Positions 63,984 to 64,000 of a stretch of DNA of 64,000 nucleotides are shown here, in pieces. The notes beneath the pieces are model-generated. The model saw only the letters and a program-made list of their open reading frames with translations. It did no database searches and was not told the origin of the DNA. Each line of letters begins with the position of its first letter. The first letter of the stretch is position 1. The translations under genes and the position numbers were made by a program. The stretch covers positions 1 through 64,000 of the forward strand of contig CAZHIC010000005.1 of assembly GCA_964532405.1 (NCBI GenBank), read 5' to 3'. Source of the stretch: PALSA-1006 sp964532405 (lineage in GTDB: Bacteria; Pseudomonadota; Gammaproteobacteria; Burkholderiales; Gallionellaceae).

Positions 63984-64000
63984 GTCCTCGTAGTTAGATG
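63984..64000 (+). tRNA. 5' end of a tRNA, probably tRNA-Arg(CCU), cut by window edge
   Basis: GTCCTCGTAGTTAGATG matches the acceptor stem and D-arm start of tRNA-Arg(CCU) (GTCCTC-TAGTTA-ATGG pattern). Only 17 bases are in the window, so the anticodon cannot be seen. Confidence 0.5.

Overview
The window looks like a chromosomal segment of a betaproteobacterium of the Gallionellaceae type (Sideroxydans/Gallionella relatives). The gene orders are betaproteobacterial: ribF-ileS-lspA-ispH-thiO, trpF-trpB-trpA-accD-folC-SPOR-cvpA-purF-metZ, recA-recX-(insert)-alaS, and glnE-ilvE-zinc finger-waaF-phosphohexomutase. The recA upstream region also carries an exact GAACGAACGTTC, the non-canonical LexA box described for Sideroxydans and Gallionella rather than the usual betaproteobacterial CTGT-N8-ACAG. 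The genus is an inference.

Layout. 1-4.7 kb: tail of an outer-membrane beta-barrel gene, then a MacAB-like exporter operon (adaptor, ATPase, two permeases) on the minus strand and a tRNA-Thr(CGU). 4.8-11.1 kb: the ribF-to-thiO operon, minus strand. 11.3-16.9 kb: nhaA translationally coupled to a P-type cation ATPase, then a UMF1-type MFS transporter. 16.9-27.6 kb: a restriction-modification island bounded by a 74-bp inverted repeat. It holds hsdM, a small unknown ORF, a truncated DUF1016/YhcG gene, an intact REP-associated tyrosine transposase (RAYT) with its REP sequences, hsdS, an AlbA_2/GHKL-ATPase/HTH protein and hsdR. 27.7-28.3 kb: a decayed toxin-antitoxin pair. 28.4-34.6 kb: tldD, a nitrilase-family gene and a YhdP/AsmA-like gene. 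34.7-41.8 kb: glnE, ilvE, a zinc-finger protein, waaF, a phosphomannomutase/phosphoglucomutase and an orphan response regulator. 41.9-48.9 kb: alaS, a single-chain restriction-methylation-specificity enzyme coupled to a DUF2442 gene, recX and recA. 48.9-58.8 kb: cinA C-terminal type, metZ, purF, cvpA, a SPOR protein, folC, accD, trpA, trpB, trpF. 59-64 kb: a lemA remnant fused out of frame to a GIDE/EF-hand gene, a DUF4258-DUF2283-DUF2442 cluster, uup, a membrane protein, a Bcp-type peroxiredoxin and the first bases of a tRNA-Arg.

The most distinctive theme is the load of short palindromic repeats and what they do to genes. A RAYT with GTAG-headed REPs has cut off a YhcG-type nuclease and supplied a new N-terminus to HsdS. 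A perfect REP palindrome sits in frame inside folC. A second palindromic family is in frame inside thiO, hsdM and the phosphohexomutase. Two independent restriction systems have entered the neighbourhood, one as an island and one splitting the recX-alaS junction.
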